Source: Metallyticus violacea (Eukaryota; Arthropoda; Insecta; Mantodea; Metallyticidae). From it: a DNA stretch of 64,000 nt. Of this stretch, positions 9,392 through 19,990 are shown piece after piece. Positions within the stretch are counted from its first letter, which is position 1, and each line of letters opens with the position of its first letter. Made by a program: the position numbers and the translations under genes. The stretch lies in assembly GCA_030762175.1 (NCBI GenBank), contig CM060830.1, positions 54,151,001-54,215,000 of the forward strand, given 5' to 3'. Below the pieces are notes generated by a model. The model did not search any database. It was not told the DNA's origin and saw only the letters and a program-made list of their open reading frames with translations.

Positions 9392-10703
9392 CGAGGTCTG
9401 TTCAAAAAGTATCGCGAATTTTGTGTTTTTTTCAAAAAGTATTTATTTATTCATGAATATCTATTTTGTATCCTTCAAAGTAATCCCCACCAGATATTAT
9501 ACACTTTGCCAACGTTTTTTCCAATCCTCAAAGCACTTTAAAAAATCGTTTTTTGTGATCTTGTTCAGCTCCTCCTTCGATGCCCTCTTTATCTCCTCAA
9601 TCGTGGCGTAGCGTCGTCCTTTCATGGGCCTCTTCAGTTTTAAGAACAAAAAAAAGGGTCACAGGGGGCCAGGTCTGGGGAGTACGGTGGCTGCGGCATC
9701 ATAAGTGTGTTGTTTTTGCCCAAAAATTTGCGCACAAGCAACGATGTGTGAGCAGGGGTTGTATCATGGTGCAAAAGCCAATTTCTGTTCTTCCACAAAT
9801 CCGGGCGTTTCTAGCGGATTGCTTCGCGCAAATTGCGCATAATTTGCAGGTAACATTCCTTATTGACCGTTCTACCCTGTGGCAAGAACTCATGATGCAC
9901 CACGCCCCTGCAATCGATGAAAACTGTAAGCAACCTTCACATTCGACCGAACTGGGCGCGCTTTTTTCGGTCTTGGCTCGTGTGGCAGCATGCATTGGGA
10001 TGATTGAGCTTTAGTTTCCACATCATAACCATAAACCCATGATTCGTCGCCAGTTATGACCCTCTGGAGCAAATTTGGGTCGTCGCGAACAGAGTTCAAC
10101 AGCTCCTTAGCAACGTTAATTCGATGGTGTTTTTGGTCGAAATTGAGCAACTTTGGTACGAATTTTGCGGTGACCCGTCTCATGCCCAAATCATTGGTAA
10201 AAATCGAATGGCACGAAACAATCGATATGTTTAGGTCCTCAGCAACTTCTCTAACGGTGTTTCGACGATTGGCCAATACTATTTTCTTCACTTTTTCATT
10301 GTTTTCGTCTGTTGTTGACGAACTCGGGCGTCCGTCGTTCACATCTTCTCGACCCTGTGAGAACATTTTGTACCACCGATAAACGTTGCTTTGGTCCAAG
10401 GTAGCTTCACCATACGCCACAGTCAACATTCGGAATGCATCCGTGCACTTAATTTTGTTTTTCACAAAAAATTTAATAAAGTTTCTTTGTTCCATTTTTT
10501 TTGGAATAGGTAAAAATCGAAGACGAACCAAAACACATCCAAGAAAAATAGCTGTCAACTATTAACTGAACATTCAAAATGGCCGAGCTTGTCAACATAA
10601 GTGAGGGACACGAGTACCAACATAACGCCACAAAACAATCGAAAATCGAATATACGTAGCCCGCGGAAATTTAAAATTCGCGATACTTTTTGAAGAGACC
10701 TCG
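9392..10703 (-). mobile_element. Mariner element, complete between TIRs
   Basis: The terminal inverted repeats begin CGAGGTCTGTTCAAAAAGTA at 9392 and, on the other strand, CGAGGTCTCTTCAAAAAGTA at 10703. They match over at least 31 bases with one mismatch. The element is 1312 bp, flanked by TA at 9390-9391 and 10704-10705, the canonical mariner target duplication. It carries one transposase gene on the minus strand, inactivated by small frameshifts. Nearly identical TIRs suggest a fairly recent insertion. Confidence 0.96.
9447..10495 (-). pseudogene. Mariner transposase, frameshifted
   Basis: The start ATG at 10495 gives MEQRNFIKFFVKNKIKCTDA, the usual mariner N-terminus. Two helix-turn-helix segments follow, the second including TVREVAEDLNIS. 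The first catalytic aspartate is in VITGDESWVYGYD (near 10045). The frame shifts near 9900. In other frames I can follow HDTTPAHTSLL (near 9750, second aspartate, with T in place of the usual N) and PYSPDLAPCD (near 9670, third aspartate), consistent with DD34D. A further one-base loss precedes the C-terminus CIISGGDYFEGYKIDIHE, which stops at 9447-9449. The full length would be about 349 residues, normal for mariner. As read it cannot make active enzyme. Confidence 0.93.
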
Positions 10704-10756
10704 TATATGTTGAAACAGTAAAATGAAAATATAAGAAAATATATTTGAAGTAACGT

Positions 10757-11480
10757 TTTTTTTTTTTTAATATACAAAATACATGTACAAACAATTCAGA
10801 AATAAGTCATAAAGGAATAACACACAGCAGGATTCAATCAATTTGCTTTCCCCACTCGTTTCTGCATTATCAGCCGCTTTAGACCTGAACTGTCTTACTT
10901 TCCTGATTCATTTACCTAATCTCTCCTCCAATTCTTTGTCTACCTGAAAGGTATAGCATAAACATCTCCATTTGTTCGTTCCCGTAAAGGAAGGCGGTAG
11001 ATCTATTCTCTCCATTCTGCCGTACCTTTACATTCAGCCAGTATATGTGTCCATGTTTCTCCCACCTCAGAGATGGGGCAAATTCTCCCCTCATCGCTGA
11101 TCTTAATCATCCGCTATTTCGCTACTATGAGCAACGCGAGCCCATGTATAGTAAGTTTGGCCCGTTTTGATGTACTGCTCCACATTCCTCCCCCATTCAT
11201 ATTATAGCCCCGATTGTACTTCTAGCGAAATCATTTCTCTGCATTGTGCACTTGTCTGCTGCCTATTCATATTCCTCAAGTGGTTCTTAACCTTCCTCCA
11301 TGCGCTCTTTCATGTACCACTAAAAGTTTGTTCTAATAGCTCCTTATTTTCTAAGATGTGCATATTATGTCCAGATACTCCTCTACGCTTTTCAACAAGT
11401 TATCCATCACAATAGTTTTAGAAATTGGGAAGTGGAGAGAGCATTTGTTACAAATTCTGTCTGGTACATTATTTTGTTGG
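10757..11480 (-). mobile_element. LINE, 5'-truncated 3' end with poly(A)
   Basis: The minus strand ends in a poly(A) run (10757-10768 as T on the plus strand). Upstream (11000-11110) is a broken frame with CPISEVGETWTHILAEC, the Cys/His knuckle pattern found at the C-terminus of many non-LTR ORF2 proteins. Further upstream are more degraded frames to about 11.48 kb. The reverse transcriptase motif itself is not present. It is therefore a dead, 5'-truncated copy. It lies 54 bp from the end of the mariner element. Confidence 0.65.
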
Positions 11481-12976
11481 TTTTGTTGTTTATTCTGTTG
11501 GTCCATAATTTTTGCAATTCTTCTTCTTCTTCTCCTTCTTCAAAACTGTGTGTGATATTCATATTCATAAAGAGGATTTATTCATTAAAGTGATAAAAAG
11601 TTGGGTCATTTTCTTAGGAATACATTTTGGAATTTCATACCTGTTTTGCTATGCTTATTTGAGGTTTGCAACAAAAACCAATCACATGACTGCAATTTCG
11701 TGAAGTAAAAAATGTTATTATTTAGTTATAATAGACAATTGATGTTCTATATATTATTTTTTTAAAATTAAAGGTATTATATGCCAATCCATAAAATATT
11801 GTTCATGGTTTTACTTAACATCGTTCAATGATACATATGAAATATCAGTATTCTATGCCTAACAGTTGCTTGAAAAAAATGTAGTTTTGGGAAAAATAAG
11901 ATTGAAAATATAACTTTATATTAAAAACTGCACCAATGCAGCTATGGTACTATTTTACACACTTTTTTTTAACTACCATTAATTGTGCCGCGGCTCACTT
12001 CAAGTAGACATCTTTTTAAAACTGAATAATAACTGCTAAGCCTTTTTGGTAGTAGAGGTAGACCTAGCATTGCACATGAATGATTTTATCCGTGATGATT
12101 TTGAAGAAATACCTAACTGAACACTAATATTGTTACTTATGTGCAAGTAGTCATCAGATTTGCAATATTTGCATGTGTTTCCACAAATAATATACCTACC
12201 TAAGGTAACAATAACATAAATTACATACTTTTTCTCTCATTATGTACACTATCTACACTTACTTAATTTAAATCAGAGAGTTTCCTGTTTGAACAGCTTT
12301 CTGTATTTACATTTTTATTCACACTCGTCTTGATTAGGAGAAGGGCGTGGAGCTTGTTCAGTACTTAAGTTGTTTTTAGCATATGCATTTATTTCCACAA
12401 TTTACGTTTCTTATACACACTAATAATATTAAACTGAAACACTACTACTGAGAAATAAGCACAAAATCAGAAGTGCAACACACATCAAGGTGTTTACAAA
12501 CTAAACACTGCCACACTAATAGACTATTGCGCTGTCACAGGTTGACCTACTAAGATTTAAATTCACTAAAATTTACTAAAGAGTGTTTAATCATTACTGA
12601 CATATTATCAAATAAGATTCATGCTAAAAGAGGTGTGGCATCTCATTGTTTAAAGAAATTTCAAAAAGACTTCACAAAAGTAGAAAACTTACTTAATATA
12701 AAGTGATAAGAGATTAATGAAGTATTTCTATTTTCAAAAATCATGATAATTGAACACTATAATGTGCAAATAAAATCAATACAACATCTATAAAATAATA
12801 TCTACTTGTACCTTGTGTGCCAAAGAACGTAATTAGAACGACCATAAGTTTGTTATTTAGCACTATGTTTTTAGCCATAGGAATTAGTTATGTGAACACT
12901 TTAATTCAGGATATGCCTACATCTATCTAATATCATTAATACAGAATGAAGTTCTGTAAAAATAGTTGTGATGAAT
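11481..12976. other. Unassigned AT-rich DNA, 1.5 kb
   Basis: Strongly AT-rich. No open frame of note, SINE box or transposase relic was seen. Confidence 0.4.
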
Positions 12977-12988
12977 GAAGTAATAGCT

Positions 12989-13296
12989 TTTTTTTTTTTT
13001 TTTTTTGATTGGTTTATTTATGGACGCTCTTTAACAGCTCAGGTCATCAGCGTCCCATTCAGCTCAGGGCGTGAAACGGCCGAGAAATTTTGCTCAGAGG
13101 CCTCTCTTTCAGGCTTGAGGTTCTTTTTCGTGCCGTAAATATACGACACGGGACCCACGGCTTTACTTCCCTTCCGAAGGAAGCCATACTTACGATTTTT
13201 ACGCCCGAAAAAAATTCATCGGCCCTGGCCGGGTTTGAACCCGCGATCTTGGGTTTAGTAGGCCAGTATGGTAACCACTACACCACCAGGACCGAC
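12989..13296 (-). mobile_element. SINE-A, full length with 12-bp TSD
   Basis: A complete copy with a poly(T) (minus-strand poly(A)) run at the left end, the whole body, and a tRNA-like head at 13225-13296 including CCTGGTGGTGTAGTGGTTAC. The target duplication gaagtaatagct is perfect at 12977-12988 and 13297-13308. The long A tail and perfect duplication make it one of the youngest SINE-A copies here. Confidence 0.95.
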
Positions 13297-13308
13297 GAAG
13301 TAATAGCT

Positions 13309-13559
13309 GAATACCTCAAAACGTATACACACAACATCTACTTGCAACATATTCTTTGGCTATATAATTCTACGTGCAAATGTTTTGTTTTGAGCCATCA
13401 AAAGCTTAAATAAAACAGTGGCAAAACTTTGGAGAAGAATGTGTGCATGCTTGTGCACGGAAAAGCGTCTTGAAATTGATAGTTGGAACTAGTGTCGAGG
13501 TGTGCAGTGCCTAAAGTAATCGGTAAAGCGAATGTTTGTGGTGTTATACATGACTGAAC
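13309..13559. other. Unassigned DNA between SINE and mariner
   Basis: About 250 bp with no recognised feature. Confidence 0.35.
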
Positions 13560-13561
13560 TA

Positions 13562-14858
13562 CGAGGGCAGGTCCATAAGTTACAGGCCTAACCATTTTCT
13601 TGGTATGATAAAAACAAAAACTATATTTAAATACAATTACACTTTATTGCAATACATTTCTCACATCTTTGAATTAGCATTTCCATCCTCCCCCCAAAAT
13701 AGTCAGAAGTCTAGTCTGCAAAATGGGCATAAACTGCATCCATCTCTTCTTCGTCTCATTTTAATTTCCTTCCTCGAAGGTCCTTTTTGAGTTTTGAGAA
13801 AAGGAAATAATCACTGGAAGCTAGATATGGGCTATAGGGTGAATGATCGATCTCCTTGAAGTCACATTTCTTCACAGCTTCCTTTGCAACAAGAGCTGTG
13901 TGCACAGGCGCGTTGTCGTGAAGAAGGCGCACCCCAACACTCAGTTTTCCTCGCCTTTTCTCTTTGATGGAAGCACGTAGTCTGTGCAGTAGGCCAGCAT
14001 AGTACTCCCCATTTACTGTGGTGTTCCTCTCCTTGAAGTCAATGAAGAGAGTTCCTTCACAGTTCCGAAAGATTGTGCCCATGATGTTCTTGATTGACTG
14101 AGTGACCTTGGCCTATAGAAGCGGTGCTTCCACAGTTTACGCCACTCCATTGATTCTCTTTTGGAAAAGGGATCATAGTAGAGGACCACAGTTTCATCTC
14201 CTGTAACAATGATTTGCAGAGCTTCTGTCTCGTTGCCACGGCAGAGCTCCAAAAATGTCTGACAACAGATGACGCGTTGTTGCTTTTGGACTGAGGAAAG
14301 AAGTGTAAGCACTCGTTTTACACTAACCTCATTCATGTTTAAATATTCATGAATAACTCGAAGGACTGTTGTTTTAGAATAGCCCACCCTTGCTGCTATT
14401 TCTGTAACTTTGAGACGCCGAGCTTCCATAATTTCTCCATCCACAAGAGCGATGTTTTCAAGAGTGAGCACCTCCAAGGGCCGACCTGCGCACTCTTTAT
14501 CTTCCATGCTTTGTCGATCCATTCGACAAAGCATGGCACATATTTTGACACATTCTTTTACGGTAGAATATGAGGAGATGCTTCCCCATATACACCGTCC
14601 AATCGCTGTTTAATTTCGTTTGGAATAAGCCCTTATTTTGCGAAGAACTTAATAACAGCTCGATACTGCCTTTTGAACATGTCATAATCTTCTACACATA
14701 GCGTTCTTTATGCAACTATATCTGAAAAACTGAGCACAGCGGAGCAGAAGTTGTAGCTGCAATTATTTACTTAACAGATAAGGTATGGCACCAGATAGGC
14801 ATTTTGTGAAGGCGATAATCCTTAACGGTGAGGCCGGAAACAAATGGACCTACCCACG
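13562..14858 (-). mobile_element. Mariner element, mori-like, complete between TIRs
   Basis: The left end reads CGAGGGCAGGTCCATAAGTT and the right end, on the other strand, CGTGGGTAGGTCCATTTGTT. The similarity continues through GGCCTAACC/GGCCTCACC. TA is present on both sides (13560-13561 and 14859-14860). The 1297-bp element carries one transposase relic on the minus strand. The TIRs differ at about six positions, so this copy is older than the one at 9.4 kb. Confidence 0.94.
13627..14680 (-). pseudogene. Mariner transposase, multiple stops
   Basis: The ATG at 14680 starts MFKRQYRAVIKFFAK, followed by an in-frame TAA, then GLIPNEIKQRLDGVYGEASP. After a frameshift the frame continues through AGRPLEV and TEIAARVGYSKTTVLRVI (second helix-turn-helix) to VTGDETVVLYYDPFSKRESM with the first catalytic aspartate near 14198. 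After another frameshift near 14085 come FIDFKERNTTVNGEYY, LLHDNAPVHTALV (second aspartate) and YSPYLASSDYFLF (third aspartate), 34 residues apart. In-frame TGA and TAG codons lie in the C-terminus, which ends at 13627-13629. The YYDP.SKR.SMEWR and LRGRK motifs resemble the mori-type lineage. Confidence 0.92.
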
Positions 14859-14929
14859 TATCGATTATTTTGTGAGGTGTTCTAAAGCAAGTTTATGAAA
14901 CTGGAACACGGTTCTTAGGTAATAATCCA

Positions 14930-15420
14930 AGTGGCCACGGTAAAAATGCCGCGACGGTGTGCAGGAAATTGACAGTAATGCTGTATCACTTCGGACGGTT
15001 AACACGATGAGTTAAGACGTTTCGCGCAGGCCGGGAAGAGTTATTAGATTGGGTGTAACAGCATCACTTGTGACCGGCTAAACGTCGCAACGTCAGCACA
15101 TTCTGAGGGATACAGCATCCTGCATCTTGCATGATAACGCTCTTTGACAGTGGCAGGTACGGTGACCTAATTGCTGGTCAGGTGGCAATGAGAAGTCTCG
15201 ATATATCTACCACCCTTGTGGGATATGCGCCCATGCGATATCGACCTCTTTCCTTGGTTAAGAGAACTTCTCCGAGATACCAGATTTCCAGATATTTCCT
15301 CCTTACTATGTGCCATAGGACGGTGCATAGTGACATCAACAATAACAACCTGTCATATGATAGGTATATGAAAACTGATATGTATTTGCAAAACTATACA
15401 GGACAGCGCAGGAAATAATA
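14930..15420 (+). pseudogene. Second mariner lineage, internally deleted relic
   Basis: It abuts the mariner that ends at 14858 but lies on the opposite strand and belongs to a different lineage. The N-terminal piece (14950-15045) reads VKTFRAGREELLDWV, comparable to the WVK.F..GRE linker between the two helix-turn-helix domains. It then jumps to a C-terminal piece with LHDNA (15126-15140), RWQWEVS, PPLWDMRPCDIDLFPWL (about 15215-15265; third aspartate) and LLRDTRF. The intervening domain, including the first catalytic aspartate, is missing. There are multiple stops. Confidence 0.65.
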
Positions 15421-15424
15421 GCGA

Positions 15425-15764
15425 AGTCCTGTTATGTGATTGTAGTAGTTGGTTAATTAATATGTCAAAATAACGGTGTTCTATTGGCTGTTTGCATACT
15501 GCAGCTATGACTTCCTCGTCGTCGTCAGATCTTCCTCAGGGCTGTATCAAGCTAAGCAGAGCAATCAATACTTGGCTGTTATTCACTGATGGTCCCGAAC
15601 AAGATTACACGTGTGTTCCATATTTCAGATATTACAGCAGTGTCGGCCACACGAGCATGATGAGATTGTTTCAGCTTCTTTTATGATCGCGGTTCGCCCA
15701 ACAAATGACTGCGTTTTACTCCATGTTACAAGCTGAATCAAATTGTAGTGTTGCAATCTGGTGA
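15425..15764. other. Unassigned DNA
   Basis: No feature was recognised. A 64-codon frame at 15492-15686 has no detectable domain. Confidence 0.3.
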
Positions 15765-16172
15765 GCTGCTGGAGGAATCTCTTGCTGCTAGTCTCCGTGC
15801 CCGAGCGCCGGCGAAGTGAGCCGAAGGTAGTGACTAACACAGCTATTAGCTAGATCATAACGCTTCAATAGCTCAGACGGTTAGAGCGTCATGCTACACT
15901 TGTGAAAATAGAACAAAGGTTTCAAATACTATCTCCTAGTGTTTGTTGTTCTTTTCTTTTCTGCGGGAGTTAAAGGAGATTTGCCACAATTAAAATGATT
16001 TGCTCGCTAAACCTCTGGGTCCACCGGTTTCTAGGATTTACCCGAGGTGAGCCGTAGGTAAGTGTGTGTATATATGAATTAGTTGCGAATTGGAATATGA
16101 GCACAGTTCACACCGTTACAATATTTCACTTGTCTAATATGCAGACTAGCAGCAAGAGATTCCTCCAGCAGC
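15765..16172. repeat. Perfect 30-bp inverted repeats bounding 408 bp
   Basis: Bases 15765-15794 and 16143-16172 are exact reverse complements (they start GCTGCTGGAGGAATCTC). The match stops abruptly on both sides. The right arm is followed by a partial tandem copy of its own end (CAGCAAGAGATT repeated). The internal 348 bp includes a tRNA-like A box, TAGCTCAGACGGTTAGAGC, at about 15868-15886, with a decayed B box after it. It may be a small nonautonomous element or a rearranged repeat. No target duplication was found. Confidence 0.75.
15860..15950 (+). repeat. tRNA-like SINE head, decayed
   Basis: AATAGCTCAGACGGTTAGAG is a near-perfect tRNA A-box region, followed about 45 bases later by AAAGGTTTCAAATAC, a degraded B box. 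The anticodon arm does not pair, so it is not a functional tRNA gene. It lies inside the 30-bp inverted-repeat pair. Confidence 0.55.
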
Positions 16173-16715
16173 AAGAGATTCTTTTCAACAGCTCAATTCG
16201 TTCTAGTTCGTAACAAGTGTATTTTTAGCCATTGCGATCTCTGCATACACATGTATAAGCGCCTTGGAAGCTATCTGCGTTATCTAACAGAAGTATTTAA
16301 CAATAGCGCATGCAATAGAGGGGTATTGTCACTCGTATCTAAAGAACGAACAGCGAAACTTTTTCAAAAGAGATATTGTTGTCGACGAGCAAAATGTGAA
16401 CATATCAGGTCCTGCACTCTTAGCGTTCTGGAGATGGAAGGAACAGGCGGACAAAAATAAAAGAATATGGAAGGAAGGGAAGATATATCTTGGAACGATG
16501 AAAAGGCCGGCCAAAAGATAAAAGGTTTAGCAAAGGCTTGCAGGTCAGAGATACTATGCAAAGAGTTTCGTTTAAATAGTTGCCATTATTGGAATCCGAT
16601 ATCTGTGCAAACCATTTTAACGTTCTTAATAACGACGTGGTTACCCCGGGAGTTAATAAAGTGTCGGTGGTTTTTATGCATATAGGAACTTTGGTTCTTC
16701 TTCCTTACCATTAAA
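16173..16715. other. Unassigned DNA
   Basis: Several short open frames (60-72 codons) overlap on both strands with no recognisable product. Confidence 0.3.
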
Positions 16716-16905
16716 ACTGACACTGATGCCCCAGGGCGTTGAGATACACAACCCGTAAGCGAGAGGCCTGCGGTTCGATACCCGCAAAGACCATACTCCA
16801 TACCTAAGATTTTCCCTATATCTTCATTAATGGCAAATGCCGAGCAGGTGCGAGCATCAACAGTATTGACACGGGGTGTACAACTTGACTGCCGCTACTG
16901 CCACT
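16716..16905 (+). repeat. tRNA-derived SINE, diverged
   Basis: A B-box-like CTGCGGTTCGATACCCGC sits at about 16768-16785, preceded by a weak A box. The body includes GGCAAATGCCGAGCAGGTGC, close to the GGCAAATGCCGGGGAGGT word of SINE-B, but the flanking sequence differs. It is probably a SINE related to SINE-B or one sharing its body. Confidence 0.5.
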
Positions 16906-18239
16906 GTTGAACAAACGCAATCTTCTATAATTTAATAACTAGAACTAACATTAATAATTGCGCGAAAGAACATAAGCAAACAGAAAGAGAAAAAGAGGGG
17001 GGGGGTTAATGGAAATATCGAAGTAATGCAGCTATTTAAACAAATAATTTTCGTGGTATTTATAACAATAAAATTATCGATGACCGTTTTATTAACTTCT
17101 GGAATTTGCAGGATGAAGTTTAGCTTTGTAGTAGTAGAAGTAATATGAATATCTTTATTGTTATAAAATTCTTTATACACATTACAAATATATTTTATGC
17201 ATGGGTAAGTAGACCGTACATGGTATATGATTTGAAAGGGGAACAAATTATATTAAAAAATAATACTATTAAAATAAACAAATATTTTTAAAAAATCAAA
17301 ATTATAAGAATGGTATTTATAGATATGTGAATTGAAACTTATTACAAATTGTTTATAATTATACTAGTTATTGCGTTCTAACCAACAATTATATTGCTTC
17401 AGGCTTGGCGCACTCGGCTAGGAAAATGCCTGTATCCACCAATTAGTGTGGTTCATAGACAAATCCCAACATGCCAATCGATCTCTAATTGCCTTATTTT
17501 TTTCTGGAAATAGCGTTATCTATAATTTGAAATCACAGCTACACTTAAATTGATACCTGGAGTTAGCCCACCCAGATTATTAATTTTAATTATATTTTCC
17601 AATGATCGCAAAGAAAACAGCTTAGGATATAAGTTTGTTTAGCGTTCTTTTTCTTTAAATCCAATCAACCCTTAACAGACAACAAACCTACTATAAATTT
17701 GGCTACTTACGGTTAATACAAATAAAACTAAGATTATGACCTTCAAGAACAGAACCATTTATAGCAAAGCAAATATGGACTTATGCAGGACAAACATTAG
17801 ATACCGTGAAGAATTTTGTGTACCTTGAACTAGCTCTTTTTCGATGAACGGAAAGTGCACGAAACATATTGAGGTGGCGAAACAAAGCGAATATAAAAGC
17901 CGCAGTAACTCTCCCTATACGAAACAGAAATAAAGTAACCGTTTCTCGAATTCACCCAAAACTACACTGGCCTGCCATTCAGCGACAGCTGGTTACCAGA
18001 GAAGCGGCCGATTATCTCTCTAGCAGAGCATTGTTACTTCAAATATTGTTTGATAATTGAAACAACTGCAATTATTTTTATATTTAATATACTTAAATAA
18101 GTTACCATTAAAATTATATTTCACTATGATTATATGTAAAGGAATAGTCTTTTAAAATGTTGTATTTAACAACAATCAGTTTTAGAAAACCGAAGGCAAC
18201 TTTTATTATATAAATATAAAAGTTGTTCTTTCACACTAG
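16906..18239. other. Unassigned AT-rich DNA, 1.3 kb
   Basis: No coding or repeat feature was recognised, apart from a G run near 17000. Confidence 0.35.
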
Positions 18240-18360
18240 CCGTGGGTAGTTCGAAAGAAAGAAGCCGATTTGAAAAATTCATGTCACGGTCGCAATTTTA
18301 ACTAATGATCTAGGCCTTCTGTGCCGATGCTCTAACTAATACGCTACCGTGTCCTCTTCC
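18240..18360 (-). repeat. SINE-C copy, tRNA-headed
   Basis: On the minus strand: GAGGACACGGTAGCGTATTA, then GTTAGAGC (A-box region), and a B-box area that is decayed to AAATTGCGACCGTGACATG. It is followed by AATTTTTCAAATCGGCTTC, TTTCGAACTACCC and GTGTGAAAG. It matches the plus-strand copy at 19865-19990. Confidence 0.7.
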
Positions 18361-19120
18361 TTCTATATATAAATTAACGTAATAAGGAACACTAACGAAT
18401 CTTAAGGCACTCCAGAATGAAGAAATTGCATGAAAATTTTAATTTTATTTTTTATTTAAACTTAATCTATGATTTTAAGCTTTCAAATGATATATGATTT
18501 ATGTGGTTTGTTCAATTTTAAACCCATTTAACAAGACGTAGAGAGGAATGTTACATGAGCATGGCATTTTTCAATGTTGTCATTGATAACAAATATTAAA
18601 ATATCACGCTATAGAGGTGTTGTTGATCTTCATTAATAAAATTTGGCCACTGACCAGCTTATTAAGTATCTTATTTTTACCGTAGATGGCATAAAATTGT
18701 TGCTTTCTAATGTTATTGCTGTTTGCATGTACACATGGTGTATTTAAGCGCTCAATTTGTGAACTTTATACTTGTATTTGGATTTCATAAGTGGTTAAAA
18801 TGGGTAGAAGAAATAATTTAAAAGTGTTTTAAAACATCAAGAATGTTGGTAAGTCCAACATAAATGCCTGAACAAGTGATGGGGATTCTAATCTTCCATC
18901 TGTACCAATTCAATAGGCCAAATTCAGATAGTTTTAACAGCTATGCTAAGAAATTCACAATAATTTAAATTTACCATAATTTGTTGAAAGATGAAATGAG
19001 AGTGACGTGAATGAAGTACTGAAACAGACATTTTATTTAAAATATTTTAAATTATATATTATGTAAAAGTTGTGCATAGAGTAGCTTGCCAATATTAGAA
19101 ATTATAAAGCCAATTATCAA
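18361..19120. other. Unassigned AT-rich DNA upstream of Mutator-like frame
   Basis: It may contain further decayed parts of the Mutator-like element, since a short stretch before 19126 in another frame (LPILEIIKPIIKQ, near 19090-19125) resembles the segment that precedes KCLHG in that family. Otherwise nothing was recognised. Confidence 0.35.
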
Positions 19121-19125
19121 GCAGA

Positions 19126-19461
19126 TAAAGATTTAAACAAAAGTGCCTCCATGGTGGAACCCAGAACTTCAATAATATTATATGGTGTAGATGCCCTAAG
19201 ATATTTTGTTTACCTTGTCACACTTTTTTGGGAATATGTAATGGTGTGCCAACATTTAACTATGGAAACATAATCAGAAGGCATTTACTGCAAAATATAG
19301 GTTTTAATACAATAAAGACAATGTTCAAATTGGACATAGAAAGAATTAAGGCTTCTAATAAAGCCTTCAGAGTAGTGAAGCAGGGGGCAAGGCAACACAA
19401 GAGGAAAATGGTGGATGAAAACATAAGCGATGATCCAATGTATGGAACAAGAATGCACTGA
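19126..19461 (+). pseudogene. Mutator-like transposase C-terminal fragment
   Basis: An uninterrupted frame of about 112 codons with no ATG at its start. It carries KCLHGGTQNFNNIIWCRCPK near its beginning, then GICNGVPTFNYGN. It ends with a basic tail containing LDIERIKASNKAFR and RQHKRKM. From memory, the order (KCLHG.TQN..N..IW, an FN.G motif, and a late ERI.K.. helix with a basic tail) is that of the C-terminus of the widespread arthropod 'Mutator-like transposase domain' proteins. No N-terminal catalytic part or terminal repeats were seen. The absence of stops over this length is notable in an otherwise decayed neighbourhood. It could be an exon of a larger element or host gene. Confidence 0.55.
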
Positions 19462-19864
19462 AAACTTCAGAAGCCCTTTTCCTAAGTTACATTTTTTCAC
19501 CTATTAATGCAGTTTTTCTGAATTTATAGAAGAGATATTGTTTTGAAAATTGCAGAATTTATTATAGTGTTGTACATATTTTAACAACGACTTTTTAAAA
19601 AAAATTAGTAGCAATTTCCTGTTTACACCAAAAACATATTGAAAAATAAATAAAACTTTACATTTAATTAGAAAAGCAACGTTTTACAAAACACTTACAT
19701 TAAAGTTTAGATGAAAGTACAATGTTATTACAGTAAATAATTCAGTAGATACTCGCAATATATTCAGAGAAATGGCTAATATAATATTGCAAGATGTGCC
19801 TTCAGGAAAAAATCCTCACGGTAGCGAAAGCCCTAGGGAGGCCTACGGGATATATAGAACCAGA
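19462..19864. other. Unassigned AT-rich DNA
   Basis: No feature was recognised between the Mutator-like frame and the SINE-C copy. Confidence 0.35.
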
Positions 19865-19990
19865 TGTTTGGAGGAGGACTCGGTAGCTCAGTTGGTTACT
19901 AAGATCCGTGGTTCGAATCCCGACCGTGACATGCATTTTTCAAGTCTGCTTCTTCGTTTCCAAAGTATTTCTTTCACACTGATGGTGTAA
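19865..19990 (+). repeat. SINE-C copy, tRNA-headed
   Basis: GGACTCGGTAGCTCAGTTGG provides the A box, and GTGGTTCGAATCCCGACC the B box, about 25 bases closer together than in a normal tRNA, so the anticodon arm is partly deleted. The body ATGCATTTTTCAAGTCTGC and the ending TTCTTTCACACTGATGG match the copy at 18240-18360. It is too short and too degraded to be a tRNA gene. Confidence 0.7.

Noticed and set aside
19865..19990. Possible functional tRNA gene (good A and B boxes)
   Set aside because: The spacing between boxes is too short, the anticodon arm cannot form, and the same body follows at 18240-18360, so it is a SINE head. The same reasoning applies to all other tRNA-like heads listed.
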